Assembly (NCBI GenBank): GCA_012861695.1
Contig: JAAOOA010000380.1
Coordinates: 53,501-117,500 of the forward strand
Direction: 5' to 3'
Length of the DNA stretch: 64,000 nucleotides
Source: Trematomus loennbergii
Lineage: Eukaryota > Chordata > Actinopteri > Perciformes > Nototheniidae
Below, piece by piece: positions 35,236-47,080 of this stretch (positions are counted from its first letter, which is position 1; each line of letters begins with the position of its first letter). The translations under genes and the position numbers were made by a program. The notes beneath the pieces were generated by a model. It did no database searches and was not told where the DNA came from. It saw only the letters and a list, made by a program, of their open reading frames with translations.

Positions 35236-36033
35236 CTATGAAACACTATAAGGAGGTATACACATTATTACTATATATATATATAATACTTTATTTCAAA
35301 CTGAAACGTCCCGCTCCGATCAAAATAAATAAACAGCTGATATTTATTTCTTAAATCCCAAATATCTTTGATCCAGCAAATATTTGAAGTTTTAACAGAG
35401 AGTTATATTTGTGGGTACTTGCTGAATCTTTGATTATCTTAAATATTGGGAGTTGAACTTGAATATAATATTCACATCAAGAGATGTGTCAGAGAGAGAC
35501 TGGATCAGAGCTTTGGTATTCCTGATGGTTTTATAACATCATCAAAATGTATTTTCCAAACCTCAGGAAGAAGAAACATAAGTTATAATTGAAAGTACAG
35601 AGCAGAGACCATAAGGGACGAAGTCTAACTAAACATCTAATGTTGAATCTGTTGATTCTAGAAAACAACATTATCAAATCCTGCAGTGTAAATATTACGG
35701 TCTGAGGTTTGTGAGTTCAGATTTATAAATGATCTGATAAGAAAGACTGTAAACTTCAAATGATGCTTCAAAAACTAAACTGGAGTTTCACTTCTGATTA
35801 AGAAATGATGCCTGTTTTCTATCAACGACATTCAGGTCCTCTCACGCAGGATTTACACATTTATTAATAATAATACACATTTCAAACTCTTCTGGAACAT
35901 AAATTTGTCTTTACTTTTGTTTCTGTTTTAATATAATGTAAAAAGAGATGATTTGATGTCTTGGCTGTGATTTTGTGCAGAAAGAGAACAGTTTATTTAT
36001 AACGACTGAAGTTATTACTTATGTTTCTTACAG
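35236..36033 (+). other. Native end of intron 1
   Basis: AT-rich, no repeat ends apparent except a TA run near 35275. It ends in the acceptor TTCTTACAG (36025-36033). Confidence 0.5.
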
Positions 36034-36296
36034 GGACTCACTCTATGAAGTATGTCATCACTGGGTCCTCTGGAGTCCCAAACTTCCCAGAGTTTGTCTT
36101 GATGTTGTTGGTTGATGAAGTTGAGATGGTGCACTACGACAGCAACACCAAGAGAGCAGAACCCAGACAGGACTGGATGAACAACATCACAGCAGGGATC
36201 CTCAGTACTGGGAGAGGCACACTCAGAGAGCTCTGGGTCTCCAGCAGGGCTACACAGTCGACATTGAAACTATAAAGCAGCGCCTCAACCAAACTG
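36034..36296 (+). pseudogene. MHC class I alpha1 exon, 1-base deletion
   Basis: Acceptor CAG at 36031-36033, donor GTTAGT at 36297. The frame opens THSMKYVITGSSGVPNFPEF and runs to WMNNITAG. A missing base near 36195 shifts it, giving a TAA at 36273-36275. In the +1 frame the expected sequence returns: DPQYWERHTQRALGL to IKQRLNQTG, including the conserved NQT glycosylation site. The length of 263 is one short of the phase-keeping 264. Alpha1 forms half of the peptide groove. The usual FYT tyrosine near position 7 is VIT here, which suggests a non-classical groove. Confidence 0.88.
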
Positions 36297-36349
36297 GTTA
36301 GTTAATGTTTCACCTTCTACTGATAATATGTTGTTTACATCTTCATCCT

Positions 36350-36893
<544 letters not shown>

Positions 36894-37140
36894 GTGGGGA
36901 AATATTTTCCAAAGCCCATAAACTGTGACCAGTTTATCAGTTCATACTGTCCTGACTGAGCACACGCACCTGTAGCCTTGGCTGCTGTGCTCTCAGGTTC
37001 TGTCTCCCTGTTCCTGCCTGTTGGCGTCAGCTGAGAGAGGTGTTATCATTCTATCTTGTTATGCACAATGTTGATTATTCTCTCTGAACTAGCTAAATAC
37101 ATGGGTCTGGGGGAGAGTTCTTCAGAATTGACGTGTCAAC
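36894..37140 (-). repeat. Unclassified interspersed repeat, copy A
   Basis: The part around 37060-37130 (cue: AGAGTTCTTCAGAATTGA) is an inverted relative of 59455-59530. The start TGTGGGG hints at an LTR-like end, but no TG...CA pair or primer site is evident. Confidence 0.4.
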
Positions 37141-37765
37141 TCTACCGTGAAGTCGCTCAGAACCTGAGACTCTGAAGGAGGAGACCAGAGAAATGCTGTG
37201 ACATTCAGACATGAATCTAAATATATCCTCTCATACAATGTTGAATATTTGAGATCAGATAAAAGCCGTTCTAAAGATGAATAACGAACACATGATTGAT
37301 TCTCCTGAGTGCACATTAACACAATTTAGGATCATAAATCATATACATCAGATATCTGTTATTGATAAAAAAAAACTCCAACATGTTCAGTAATTATTAC
37401 AGACTACAATGATTACATGTTATGAAATGTTCAAAATATTAAGGTGATGGGACAGAATTCAGTTTAAATAACGCTTCTGATGCCTGTAGCCTCAGGCAGA
37501 TTAATGCTGTTTCAAACTTTGAGTTTCAATGTTTAGATTTGTTCCTGAAGCTCTTTGAGAGGTTTTTAGATTGGTCCTCACAATAAAAGTGATTATCATG
37601 CTGTGTGTCAGCGTGTGGACGTGAAACACCAGAGGTATAGAGACAGAAAACACTTTAATAGTTACGTTATGAAACAGACGGAGGACGTCTGCACACCGTC
37701 TTATAATCAGAATATTATCGTGGGACGCTCTTTAGGAGTTTCATCTAACGAGCCTTTCCTGATCC
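37141..37765 (+). other. Native intron 2 sequence
   Basis: No gene or element ends seen. Confidence 0.35.
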
Positions 37766-38610
37766 AGAGGACCTGTCCGTCCTCAGAGGGTCTGTCCGTC
37801 CTCAGGAACAGGACCTGTCCGTCCTCAGGAACAGGACCTGTCCGTCCTCAGGAACAGGATAATAATAATAATAATAATAGCTTCGATTTATATAGCGCCT
37901 TTCAAGGGACCCAAGGTCGCTTTACAAGTAATAGGGCAAGAACAAACATAACAAAACAAAAGTCAGACAGACAAAACAACAGATCAATTAGGGGCCGAAA
38001 GCCTTGGCAAACAGATGGGACTTGAGGGCCCTTTGAAGGCGTCGAGTGTGGGGATGTTGCGAATCTCCGCAGGGAGAGAGCTCCAGAGGGTGGGGGCTGC
38101 CACACTGAAGGCTCTGTCCCGAAGGTTCGCAGTTTGGTGCGGGGGTGGTAAGCAGGCCAGAGTCTGAGGACCGCAGGTTCCGGGGTGGGGCATGTGGGTG
38201 AAGGATGTCCGATAGGTACTGGGGGGCATGGGCATGGAGGGACTTGTAGGTAAGGAGGAGGACTTTGTAGGATATGCGGGACTTGACCGGCAACCAGTGT
38301 AGGTGGATGAGGGTGGGAGTGATGTGCTGCCATGGCTTTGGTGTGTGAGTACCCTAGCAGCACAGTTTGGACATACTGGAGCCTGTCCAGGGTTTTGTGG
38401 GAACCCGAACAGGACACCATTGCAGTAGTCCAAGCGGGAGGTGACAAACGCATGTATTAGGGTTTCAGCAACCGACTCCGAGAGTGACGGTCGGAGTCTG
38501 GCACAGGATCTGGTCCTACAGGAGATCTGTCCGTCCTCAGGAAACAGGACCTGTCATCCTCAGGAACAGGACCTGTCCATCCTCAGGAAGAGGATCTGTC
38601 CGTCCTCAGG
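37766..38610. repeat. 23-bp minisatellite interrupted by a LINE
   Basis: Units of GGACCTGTCCGTCCTCAGGA occur at 37770-37858 and again at 38525-38610. The LINE fragment lies between, so it inserted into the array. Confidence 0.85.
37859..38515 (-). mobile_element. L2-like LINE 3' fragment
   Basis: It has a (TAA)n tail at 37859-37878 and the 3'-end cue TATATAGCGCCTTTCAAGG. The minus strand encodes the end of ORF2 in three frames: MDYCNGVLFG; LLTYKSLHAHAPQYLSDIL; RAFSVAAPTLWSSLPAEIR. The catalytic RT core is not included. It is 5'-truncated and frameshifted. Confidence 0.8.
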
Positions 38611-38892
38611 AGTGGAGTGCACCAGCTGGGCGTAAGCGGGGCGAATCTACGTCTGACGTAGAACCGAAGGTTAAGACCAAACCAAAGTTATGACAAGTGC
38701 ACCACTTAGACTTAAGCCCTGTATGTGTTGCTCCGGGTATAACTTTTACGCCTAGTATGGAGCAGGCTTGAATCTGAAAGACAGACTAGTATCCATAGTA
38801 CGTTAAAACAGGCAAGAAGGAAAACATTATATTCACCTATACCCACACAAGAAGAAGCAGCAAAATCCAGGCAAGATTTTTATTTAAAATCA
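38611..38892. other. Unassigned stretch
   Basis: No gene; possibly the left part of the Harbinger copy whose transposase pieces start at 41368. Confidence 0.25.
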
Positions 38893-39854
38893 GGTATAAG
38901 ATAAGAGGACCTTTATTAATCAAGCAGCAACAGGGTAAGCGTGAAAAACAGGACAGCACAGATTCACACAGATAAATAAAATCAAGAAAAAAATGTACAT
39001 AATAATAAAAGACTATGAAATAGGAGATGAGTAAAAATAAGAGTAAATAACTGTCAGCATAAATACATATTTGGTCATCTAAATTATGAAGTACGAAATG
39101 AGTTAAAGTGACAAGTGAAAAGAAGAGCCCACTGGCCACCACAGACTGGTAGAACATCTGCAGCAGCCTCGTGCACACATTGAAGGACCTGAGCCTCCTC
39201 AGAAGAACAGCTTGCTCTGTCCCTTCCTGAAGAGAGCATCAGTGTTGTCTGTCCAGTCCAGTTTATTGTTAAGTGCACTCCCAGGAACTTGTAGCTGTTC
39301 ACCACCTCCACATCCTCCCCCCTGATGGTGATGGGGGTCAGAGGTCTCTTCCTGCTCCGCCTGAAGTCCACCACCAGCTCCTTAGTCTTGCTGATGTTGA
39401 GCTGGAGGTGATTGTTGTCACACCAGCCTATGAAGTCTCCACCAGGGCCCTGTACTCCTCCTCATTGTCATCTGTGATGCAGCTGACAGTGGAGGAGTCG
39501 TCAGAGAACTTCTGTGGGTGGCATGAGCCGGAGTTGAAGCGGAAGTTGGAGGCGTTAGAGGGTGAACAGGATGGTGACAGCACAGTTCCTTGGGGGCTCC
39601 GGTGTTGCTCAGCAGCACATCAGACACGCTGCCCTGCAGTCTGACATACTGAGGTCTGCTGGTGAGGTATTCTGTGATCCAGGCCACCATGCTGTGATCC
39701 ACCTGCATCACTGACAGCTTCTCAGCTAGCAGCTGTGGCTGGATCGTGTTGAAGGCGCTGGAGAAGTCGAAGAACAGAATTCTTAGTGAGCTGTGCGGCT
39801 TCTCCAGCTGTGTGTAGGCTCTGTGGAGCATGTAGATGATAGCATCCTCTACAC

Positions 39855-41276
39855 CAGGGGTGCCCAACCAGTCGATCGCGATCGACCGGAGATTCCCAGT
39901 CGATCGCGAGATGTGTCTAAAAATAGAACAACAATATTCAGTTTTATCGTTAATGTCCTATAACATAATCTTCCTGTGCCAGAATAATGCACTTGAACGC
40001 ATCAAAGCTTTGTGATTGGCCGGCGTAACCCCATGTGTCGGGGCGTGGCTGGTGGGCAGTGGGCACTAGTTAGCTGACGTTGTCCGTGGCTACAGGAGTG
40101 ACAGTCCGCACACACACAAGACCGCAATTATGGCAGAAGCAAAAAAGCCCAAAATATATAATTTTCACTCCGAGTGGGAGGATGATTATTTTTGTATCTA
40201 TTCCAATTCAAAGTCCATCTGTCTCATCTGCAATGCGAGCGTGGCTTTATCGAAGAAGGGTAATTTAGGAGCGGCATTTCAAAACAGTGCACAAACGCTA
40301 CGAGACGGAATTCCCTCCTAATTCTGCCCTACGCTCCCAAAAGGTGAGGGACCTGAAAGGACAGCTAAATGCACAGCAGTCCATCTTCACCAGGCTCAAC
40401 AACAAGAGCAAGGCTGCTACCATAGCATCTTATCGTGTCAGGCACGTTCTGCCAAAACATGAAGTCTTTCAAAGACGGCGAAGTTGTGAAAGAAGCATTC
40501 CTGGAGGCTGCCGACGCGCTTTTTGGGGACAGTAAAAATAACAGTAGCATTTCAACAGGTTTTTGATATAATAAAAACTCAAGTTAGATACCGTTATTAA
40601 TCAGCTGTAAGTTTTAGTTTGTTTGAACTTATTCATTATAATTATTGTACAAAATGGTATAAGAATGCAAACTTAAATTGATTATAGTCTATTATCAATT
40701 CAGGTTAAGAAACTAGTGTTGCTTGCATCCTATTTTAAAAGCATTCTTTTTATACTCTACTAAAATACAACAAAAAAAGGGTTTGATTCTATTAGTCTTT
40801 TTTATTGCACTTTGGCAGCAGATTCCTGTGTAGCTTCAGATCTGAGTTGTCTTATTAGTAAGCCTAATTTATACTTTTGTAGCAACACTATTTTTATATA
40901 ATGGCAAAGAAAGGGTTCAGAGTATTTTCTTTTTCTCCTGTGTCATATGTGGCAGCACTGTTCAATGTTTCTTGAAAACATGACCCACTGTAGTTTGTGA
41001 CGTGTGAATAAACTCCCACTCTGTATCAACAACACTGTTGTGTAGCTTCAGTTAAATACTTGTATGTGTGTAGATTAGAAAGAGGTAAGAGAAAGGATCT
41101 GCAGTATTTGATGAAGTATTAATCGTACAAAGGTCAGTTTTATACAAGTAGAAGTGTGTATTTACCTGGTAGTAGGCTGTCAGTAATGGCTACGCCTCTC
41201 TCTTTGGACTGGTAGATCTCGGCAGACTGGAAACTTTAAAAGTAGCTCTCGGTTCAAAAGAGGTTGGGCACCCCTG
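39855..41276 (+). mobile_element. hAT-type element hAT-F (ZBED/GTF2IRD2-like family)
   Basis: Ends CAGGGGTGCCCAACC and GGTTGGGCACCCCTG, a perfect 15-bp inverted repeat, flanked by CTCTACAC and ATCTACAC (7 of 8 identical). Inserted into LINE sequence, which continues on both sides. Confidence 0.9.
40130..40550 (+). pseudogene. hAT-F transposase N-terminal fragment, frameshifted
   Basis: ATG 40130 opens with YNFHSEWEDDYFCIYSNS and SICLICNASVALSKKGNL, a finger with CLIC. A shift near 40270 moves the homologous reading to the frame giving KRYETEFPPNSALRSQKVR and KSKAATIASYRV, then another change near 40455. This wording matches transposases related to GTF2IRD2-like and ZBED proteins. The catalytic domain is deleted. 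Confidence 0.7.
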
Positions 41277-41465
41277 ATCTACACCAATGTTTTCCTGGTA
41301 GGCAAATTGTAGAGGGTCCATGGAGTCACACACGAGGGGTTTGAGGTGCTGCAGAATCAGTCTCTCTATACCTGGCATTGTCGGATGCATCAACGGTACT
41401 CATGTTCAAATTCAAGCCCCCTCTGAATATGAGTATTTGTTTGTTAACAGAAGGGTTATCATTCA

Positions 41466-42115
41466 AATAATAACTTGGATTTCTATAGCACCTTTCATGA
41501 TACCCAAGGTCGCTTTACAAGGAAGAACAGGAGTATAAATAAACATAAACATAACAAAACAAAAGGCAGTCAGATGAACAATTTAGACAGACAAAACAAC
41601 AAATAGATTTGGGGCCAAAGTCCTTGGCAGACAGATGGGACTTGAGGGCCCTTTTGAAGGCGTCAAGCGTGGTGATGTTGGATCTCCGAAGGCTCTATCC
41701 CCGAAGGTTCACAGGTTGGTGCGGGGGGTCAGAGTCTGAAGACCGCAGGTTCCGGGGTGGGGCATGTGGGAAAAACAGCGAGCCAGCTAGCAGCTAGCAC
41801 CATTAGCCTGGTAGAAACCGGACCTCGAACCTCAGCAGCGGTGATGGAAAACAGCCCAGTTGAGATGGCAGGACTGAGGGAGGGTTTGTGGATAGTCCTG
41901 GGAGCGTGGCAGAGAGGAGCCCAGTCAGGGTATTCCGGAGCGGGGATTCCACGGATAGCAGAGCACGACAGTGAGCTCGTTATGCTAATGGGAGGACGGC
42001 AGAGGCTAGGAGCTAACCAGCAGCCAAACATAATCGGCTGAGCAACGGAGATGGCAGAAACACAAAACCAGAGCAGAACAATCTTTTCGCTGTGTATGTG
42101 AAAAACATTTGACGG
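41466..42115 (-). mobile_element. LINE 3' fragment of the same family as 37859-38515
   Basis: Shares the tail cue TAGCACCTTTCATG...CCAAGGTCGCTTTACAAG and the segment ending CCGCAGGTTCCGGGGTGGGG. From about 41765 the sequence differs and encodes nothing recognised. It splits the HARBI1-like fragment. Confidence 0.65.
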
Positions 42116-42301
42116 CAGGGAGTGATAGACACGAGGAATAAGCGTTGTCAAATTGTTTGCAACTCTGACACGGGCATTGTCGACCTCGTTGCAAGATGGC
42201 CTGGGTCGACCCATGATGCTCGCATCCTGAGAGAGAGCGCCCTTCATCGGGAATTTGAGGCAGGGAGAGTGAATGGTCTTCTTCTCGGAGACAGTGGATA
42301 C

Positions 42302-43574
42302 CAGAGGTGTGGACTCGAGTCACATGACTTGGACTCAACTCAGACTCGAGTCACCAATTGATGACTTTGGACTCGACTTGACAAAATCACAAAACACTTG
42401 CGACTCGACTTGGACTTGAACACCAATGACTCGGGACTTGACTTGGACTTGAGCCTCTGACTTGAGGTGACTTGATACTTTAATTCAGTGGCTCCAACAC
42501 GCCGATCGCGAGATGCCGCTAGAAGAGCAGACTCCCGTCGGGGAGAGCAGAATCTTCAGCCGCTCCTACTCTTGCTGTGAATCCATGCAGGCAGGGGCGG
42601 GACTTTATTTTGCTGAGCCACCATGCAGCCAATCATATACGAGGACACACTAGGATCATACCATTATGTGAAGAAGGGTGGGGGGCAGACGCTCGAAAGA
42701 CAGCAGGTGTAGTGGTACAGGCCAGCTACACAGAGCGACGGGGAGACGGGAGCTGGAGAGCCGGATTTAAATGCAAGCGCGTCGGAAAAAGTCAAGAAAT
42801 GAGCGAAAACCGAAAAAAGAAGCAGCATCTGGCTGCATTTCAATGATATTGGAGAAAGCAAAGCTGAGTGCAGGATTTGTAAAATGAAAATAACCTTCAG
42901 AGCAGGGTTTTTTTTTTGGTAACCACTCAGGATTTATTGTCAGAGGTGGGAGAAGTTCAGATCTTGTACTTGAGTAAAAGTACCAGAGTGTAGGAATATT
43001 CGGTTACAATAAAAGTAAAAGTACAAAAGTATTAGCATCAAAATATAGTTAAAGTACCACCTGCAGAGGGATGTAGATTCAGGTGTAGAGACCGCCTCGC
43101 TGCACATTATCCCTTGCATAAAGATAGATTGTGGGTCCCCTATAACATGTACACAGTGGAAATAATCATTCTGGTTACCTCAACATCAGGGATCTTATAC
43201 ATTAAACTCCTTCTGAATCAAACCGTCACGGTAGCCTTACCTTACTGATCCCTCTTAAATAGAAGAAAAACACGTTACTTTACCAGCAGAGAGAAAATGG
43301 ATTATTAAATGATTAATGTGACTAATAAAGAGCAGTTTGATTATTAAGTATTATTCTGTTGATCGATGTCATTACATTTGTTAAAAAGCACATAAGGACT
43401 TGTTTAAGACTTGTTTTGTCAAAGTAAAGGACTTGGACTTGACTTGAACTTGCCCATCCTGACTTGAGACTTGACTTGGACTTGAGCGCAAAGACTTGAG
43501 ACTTGACTCGGACTTGAGTGCAAAGACTTGAGACTGACTCGGACTTGCAAAACAATGACTTGGTCCCACCTCTG
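42302..43574 (+). mobile_element. hAT-type element hAT-G with BED remnant
   Basis: Starts CAGAGGTGTGGACTCG, ends GGTCCCACCTCTG, flanked by a perfect 8-bp duplication GTGGATAC (42294-42301 and 43575-43582). Removing it joins HARBI1 codons GDSGY to PLKRW. A BED fragment is readable at 42825-42905 (IWLHFNDIGESKAECRICKM). A nested piece with CAGAGGTGGGAGAAG and GTACTTGAGTAAAAGTACC begins at 42943. Ends are rich in GACTTGGACTTGA repeats. Confidence 0.88.
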
Positions 43575-43747
43575 GTGGATACCCTCTGAAGCGCTGGCTA
43601 ATGACACCTGTCATCGCAGAGAGAACTACACAAGAGCGCAGCTTTAACGAGAAGCATACAAAAACAAGGAACATTGTAGAGCGCTGCATTGGAGTGCTCA
43701 AACGTAGGTTAGTAACTCATTTTTATAAGATAAAAAAGGCCATCCTT

Positions 43748-44514
43748 TAATGGGGACCTACCATGCAAAATGCACTTTCTGATGTTTTATACATAACTAT
43801 GTGTCCCCAGTGTGTCCCCGGTGTGTCCCGGTGTGTCAGGGAACTCACGCAGCGTCAGGAAATAAAACCCTCTCTCTTTTCCTCCGTACCCAAATCTCTA
43901 AAAACGGGGGAACAATGGAGCTGATCCAGATTTGTGTCCGATATGACGTAATATCTGAAATGTTGACAGAAACAATGCCGACCGTTTTGGACGTAATATG
44001 GTCGGTGCATGTTTTCATTAGCATCGCTAACACTCAGCGCTAACCTGTACTGGAGAGCATGTGCGTGAAGAAGCAGGAAATAAAAAGGAACTCACCTTGT
44101 GGTATAACCGGCAAGAGAGAAAGCCTTGAGCTCCATACTGTTTCAGAAATAATCCTTGATCTAATAATCCTTGCGTTTCATCACCGCAGCATTTTAGACA
44201 GTATCTGCCAGGTCCCGAATGAGCCGGCATAAGCTCCGCCCCCTCTTATTTTAATTTGTTTCAGTTTATAAAAAAAAGAGCTTATTTTTTTATTTAGCCT
44301 TTTTATACATGTGAAAATCTCATTGAGACACAGGGTCTCATTCTCAAGAGAGACCTGTTTATACCAGAATCAGCACTTTTGAAACAGGAAGTGAAATAGA
44401 GGGATATGAGGCGTGGCTAGAATGGGTGAACTTCATAGATGTTTTTTATTTTTTTTTATATATCTGAGACCTATGCTATTGCCTAAAAATAGCATGATAG
44501 AGGTGACCTTTAAT
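43748..44514. mobile_element. MITE with TTTAATGGGGACC / GTGACCTTTAATG ends
   Basis: Both ends carry an inverted GGACC/GGTGACCTTTAA-like motif, and a similar end lies at 50310-50325. The interior (GTGTGTCCCGG repeats, LINE-like tail at 44320) is non-coding. Family uncertain. Confidence 0.45.
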
Positions 44515-44769
44515 GTAGATAGGTTAGTATAGTGTATATATAGGCTATATTGTTTTTTGCTCTAACTAAACAAACTAGGCCTTGTGTTTTAGGCCCAGTA
44601 ACTCCACAGTGAAATGTGAATGCACCCTGAACGCATCTGTGGGATCATTGCTACCACTGCAGTGCTGCACAACTTCTGTGTGAGAAAGAGAATCCCCTTA
44701 CGATGCAAGGAGAATTGGTACTGGAGGCGGATGAGAACTGTGAATGGTCACTGTGCCCTGCAGCTTGTC

Positions 44770-45940
44770 TTCAGGGTGCAGCTCCTCTCTTGCGGCTTTC
44801 ACACCAGCGCTTTTCCCTTTCTAGCCTAGCTAGAGCTTTTCTGGTTCAGCTCCGGTTTCCCTTTTCAGCTCCCGCTCTGTTCACACCGCCCAGCTGCCGC
44901 TGCTGCGTCATGACGTCACCGTTTACATAGCTGATTTTCTCCCCAACGGAGCTCACAACAACAACAACAACGGGGGGGGACTACGTCGGGTCGATGATCG
45001 TGTTGCTTTTAATCATACGAAGCCAGATTAAATTAAATAACGACTTCTCCAACTTTATACTTTTCTCCAGAGTGCCTGGTTCATCGTTTATTAATGTGTT
45101 TCAGCGGCATTTAGCGACCGCTGCAGTGCTGGCTGCTCTTCCACGGGAGTTTATTCTCCCGTTAGCTCCGGGTTAGCTCACACGGCTCTAAAGTATTCAC
45201 TGTCTGACTGTCACACAAGCAGCTGATACATATCCCCAGTTCCCCTTAAGTGAATGTGTGTCAGTCTGAATTGACGCTGTTTGGCATCACAACGCTGTTA
45301 TGAAAGTTTCTCTGGTATAACATGGGTGATGTTAGCATAGCAACCGAAGCTAAACTGACTACTTGCTAAGCCGTTTTCTACAGGCACTTTTACCGGCTTA
45401 TTTTTCATTATGATTCTACTTGTGATAGTCGGACATGACAACCTGTGCAGCCCATGTATTGATTCCATCCGATAGCTGCTATAATAACAAAAAAAACGTC
45501 TGCCTGCTCTCCACAATGATCAATAACAGCGAACGGATGGTCAAAGTAAGGTACAAATAAACAGAATCACACGAAGCCTGGTTAGTGTTGCCTGACTTTA
45601 TAAAGTGTGTTTTTTTTTTATAAGTGTGTGGTTGCCTTCTAGTCACTTTGCTCAGCGCTACTGCTTGTAGCAGGCATGACGAGACTCTTCAGTCGACCCA
45701 TGTTCAGCGGAGGTGGGTTTAGTTTCCTGCACGCCTCGACGTAAGAGAGACGTAAGCGACGCCGCCTCTTAGCTCCGAAGCTCTTGCCTCTAGACCGACA
45801 ATTATTTGGAGCTGGAAGTGAACCGCATTCCGGAGCTATGACGCGGCGCCGCTGCGGTGTGTGAACAGGAAAAAACTGCGCTTTTCAGCTCCAGCTCCGA
45901 GCCGGAGCTGAAAACGCGTTGGTGTGAAAGGGGCATCAGT
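44770..45940. mobile_element. Composite repeat with AGCTCC-rich ends
   Basis: The left part has TTTCACACCAGCGCTTTTC and the right part CGCGTTGGTGTGAAAGG, an imperfect inverted pair. Inside, 45105-45640 is the third-type repeat shared with 670-860, 2560-3720 and 61690-62260. No gene recognised. Confidence 0.5.
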
Positions 45941-46560
45941 GGCGCTGTACTTCCACACGAGACCGCTCGAAAGCGCTGTAGTACATATGCCGGGACTGTA
46001 AGTGGCGCTGTAACTTCCGCCACAAAATACACCAAAAAGCAGCGAAGAAGACCCCAGAGCATGGTTGCCATGGCTACCCTTCTGTTTACGCCCCGCGGTG
46101 GATTTAGCAACATGTAGTTGTTCATGTAATTCTCCATGTCCACTTGTTGTTGATGGTTGTGGTAGAGGAGCTGTAGATTTTGCACTAACATCTGTAGCAT
46201 GGTCAGTAGCAGTAGCACTAGCACTAGCAGTAGCACTAGCACTAGCAGTAGCTACTGACAGTAGCACTAACAGTAGCTACTGACAGTAGCTACTGACCAT
46301 GCTACAGCAGTGAGCAGCAGAGGTGGGGAGAGGCGGGGCTATGGCTTCATCTATCGGGAAATGATCGTATAGAGGTGATCACACGGAGCCGTTTGACCCC
46401 CAGAGTGTTCCGGTTGCAGATCTATCCTTGGGACCCGTTATCGTTTGTGGGGTCCGTTTCTATCGTTTTGTTACGGCCTCGTGTAAATAAAAGGGCTATA
46501 CGCAAGAGAAAACTATACGGATACAACCCGTTTCGTCTCGTGTAAAGGGGGTCTAAGAGA
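45941..46560. repeat. Interspersed repeat with (AGTAGC)n hexanucleotide run
   Basis: The part 45941-46130 is a close relative of 49395-49590 (cue: CATATGCCGGG...TGTAAGTGGCG). The hexanucleotide block is at 46196-46310. Non-coding. Confidence 0.6.
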
Positions 46561-46566
46561 GCCATG

Positions 46567-46690
46567 TCATAACTCTCTCCCTCTCTCTGTCTCCCTCTCT
46601 CTCTCCCTCTCTGTCTCTCTCTCTCTCTGTCTCTCTCTCTCTCCCTCTCTCTCTCCCCTCTCTTTCTCTGTCCTTCTCTCTCTTTCTCAG
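46567..46690 (+). repeat. (CT)n-rich microsatellite acting as polypyrimidine tract of intron 2
   Basis: About 120 bp of CTCTCC/TCTCTG repeats run right up to the acceptor TTTCTCAG (46683-46690) of alpha2. Confidence 0.85.
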
Positions 46691-46969
46691 GTGTCCACAT
46701 TTTCCAGCAGATGTCTGGCTGTGATTGGGATGATGAGACTGGTGAGGTCAAAGGTTATAATCACTATGGTTTTAATGGAGAAGACTTCCTGATACTGGAC
46801 CTGGAGACAGAGTCATGGATCGCTCCAACACCAGAGGCTGTCTCCACCAAACAGAGCTTGGATAAGAACAAAGCTTTGATGGCATACAACAAGTACTACT
46901 ACACCCAGTACTGTCCTGAGTATCTGAAGAAGTATGTGAACCTTGGGAGGAGCTTTCTGATGAGAACAG
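46691..46969 (+). CDS. MHC class I alpha2 exon, intact
   Basis: The 279-base exon is phase 1 at both ends, with donor GTAGAG at 46970. It reads GVHIFQQMSGCDWDDETGEV to YLKKYVNLGRSFLMRT. The two Cys of the alpha2 disulphide (SGCDW, QYCPEY) are present. Tyr residues at the YYYTQYC and LKKY positions fit the conserved 159 and 171 sites. The usual Lys/Arg-Trp pair around 146-147 is Ser-Leu (TKQSLD), and the Trp near 167 is Tyr. It forms the second wall of the groove. No frameshift. Confidence 0.92.
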
Positions 46970-47080
46970 GTAGAGTCACATGACCTGATGGAGTTTCATA
47001 AACACCTGTTCATGTCTCCTGTGTTTCTGACAGACAGGACTGACACATTACAACACATGTCAACAACATTGTTGAGACAC

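Larger units (their letters stand above)
38893..41367 (-). mobile_element. Rex/CR1-like LINE with nested hAT-F
   Basis: Minus-strand RT pieces: FFDFSSAFNTIQPQLL and VRLQGSVSDVLL (39418-39867), KFSDDSSTV in another frame near 39500, VDFRRSRKRPLTPI and YKFLGVHL (39084-39374), and upstream [15 protein letters not shown] (about 41280-41340). The 3' tail near 38893 has a TAAGATAAGAGG repeat. The core is frameshifted after GAP. hAT-F splits it at 39855-41276. Confidence 0.78.
41368..44960 (+). pseudogene. HARBI1-like Harbinger nuclease, in four pieces
   Basis: Fragments in order: [19 protein letters not shown] (41368-41460); CQIVCNSDTGIVDLVARWPG then STHDARIL and LLLGDSGY (42125-42301); PLKRWLMTPV to NIVERCIGVLKRR (43575-43720); and IATTAVLHNFCVRK (44640-44700). 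These are the D, D, E segments and C-terminal helix of the Harbinger DDE nuclease. Known copies read GCIDGTH, so the first catalytic Asp is Asn here. Insertions between the pieces are a LINE (41466-42115), hAT-G (42302-43574) and a MITE (43748-44514). HARBI1 works with a Myb-like partner, which I did not find. Confidence 0.8.

Noticed and set aside
36894..37140. Solo LTR starting TGTGGGG
   Set aside because: No matching CA end, no flanking duplication and no primer site could be found.
37902..38453. Pro-rich 183-residue protein on the minus strand
   Set aside because: It is an out-of-frame reading of a LINE C-terminus whose real motifs appear in two other frames.
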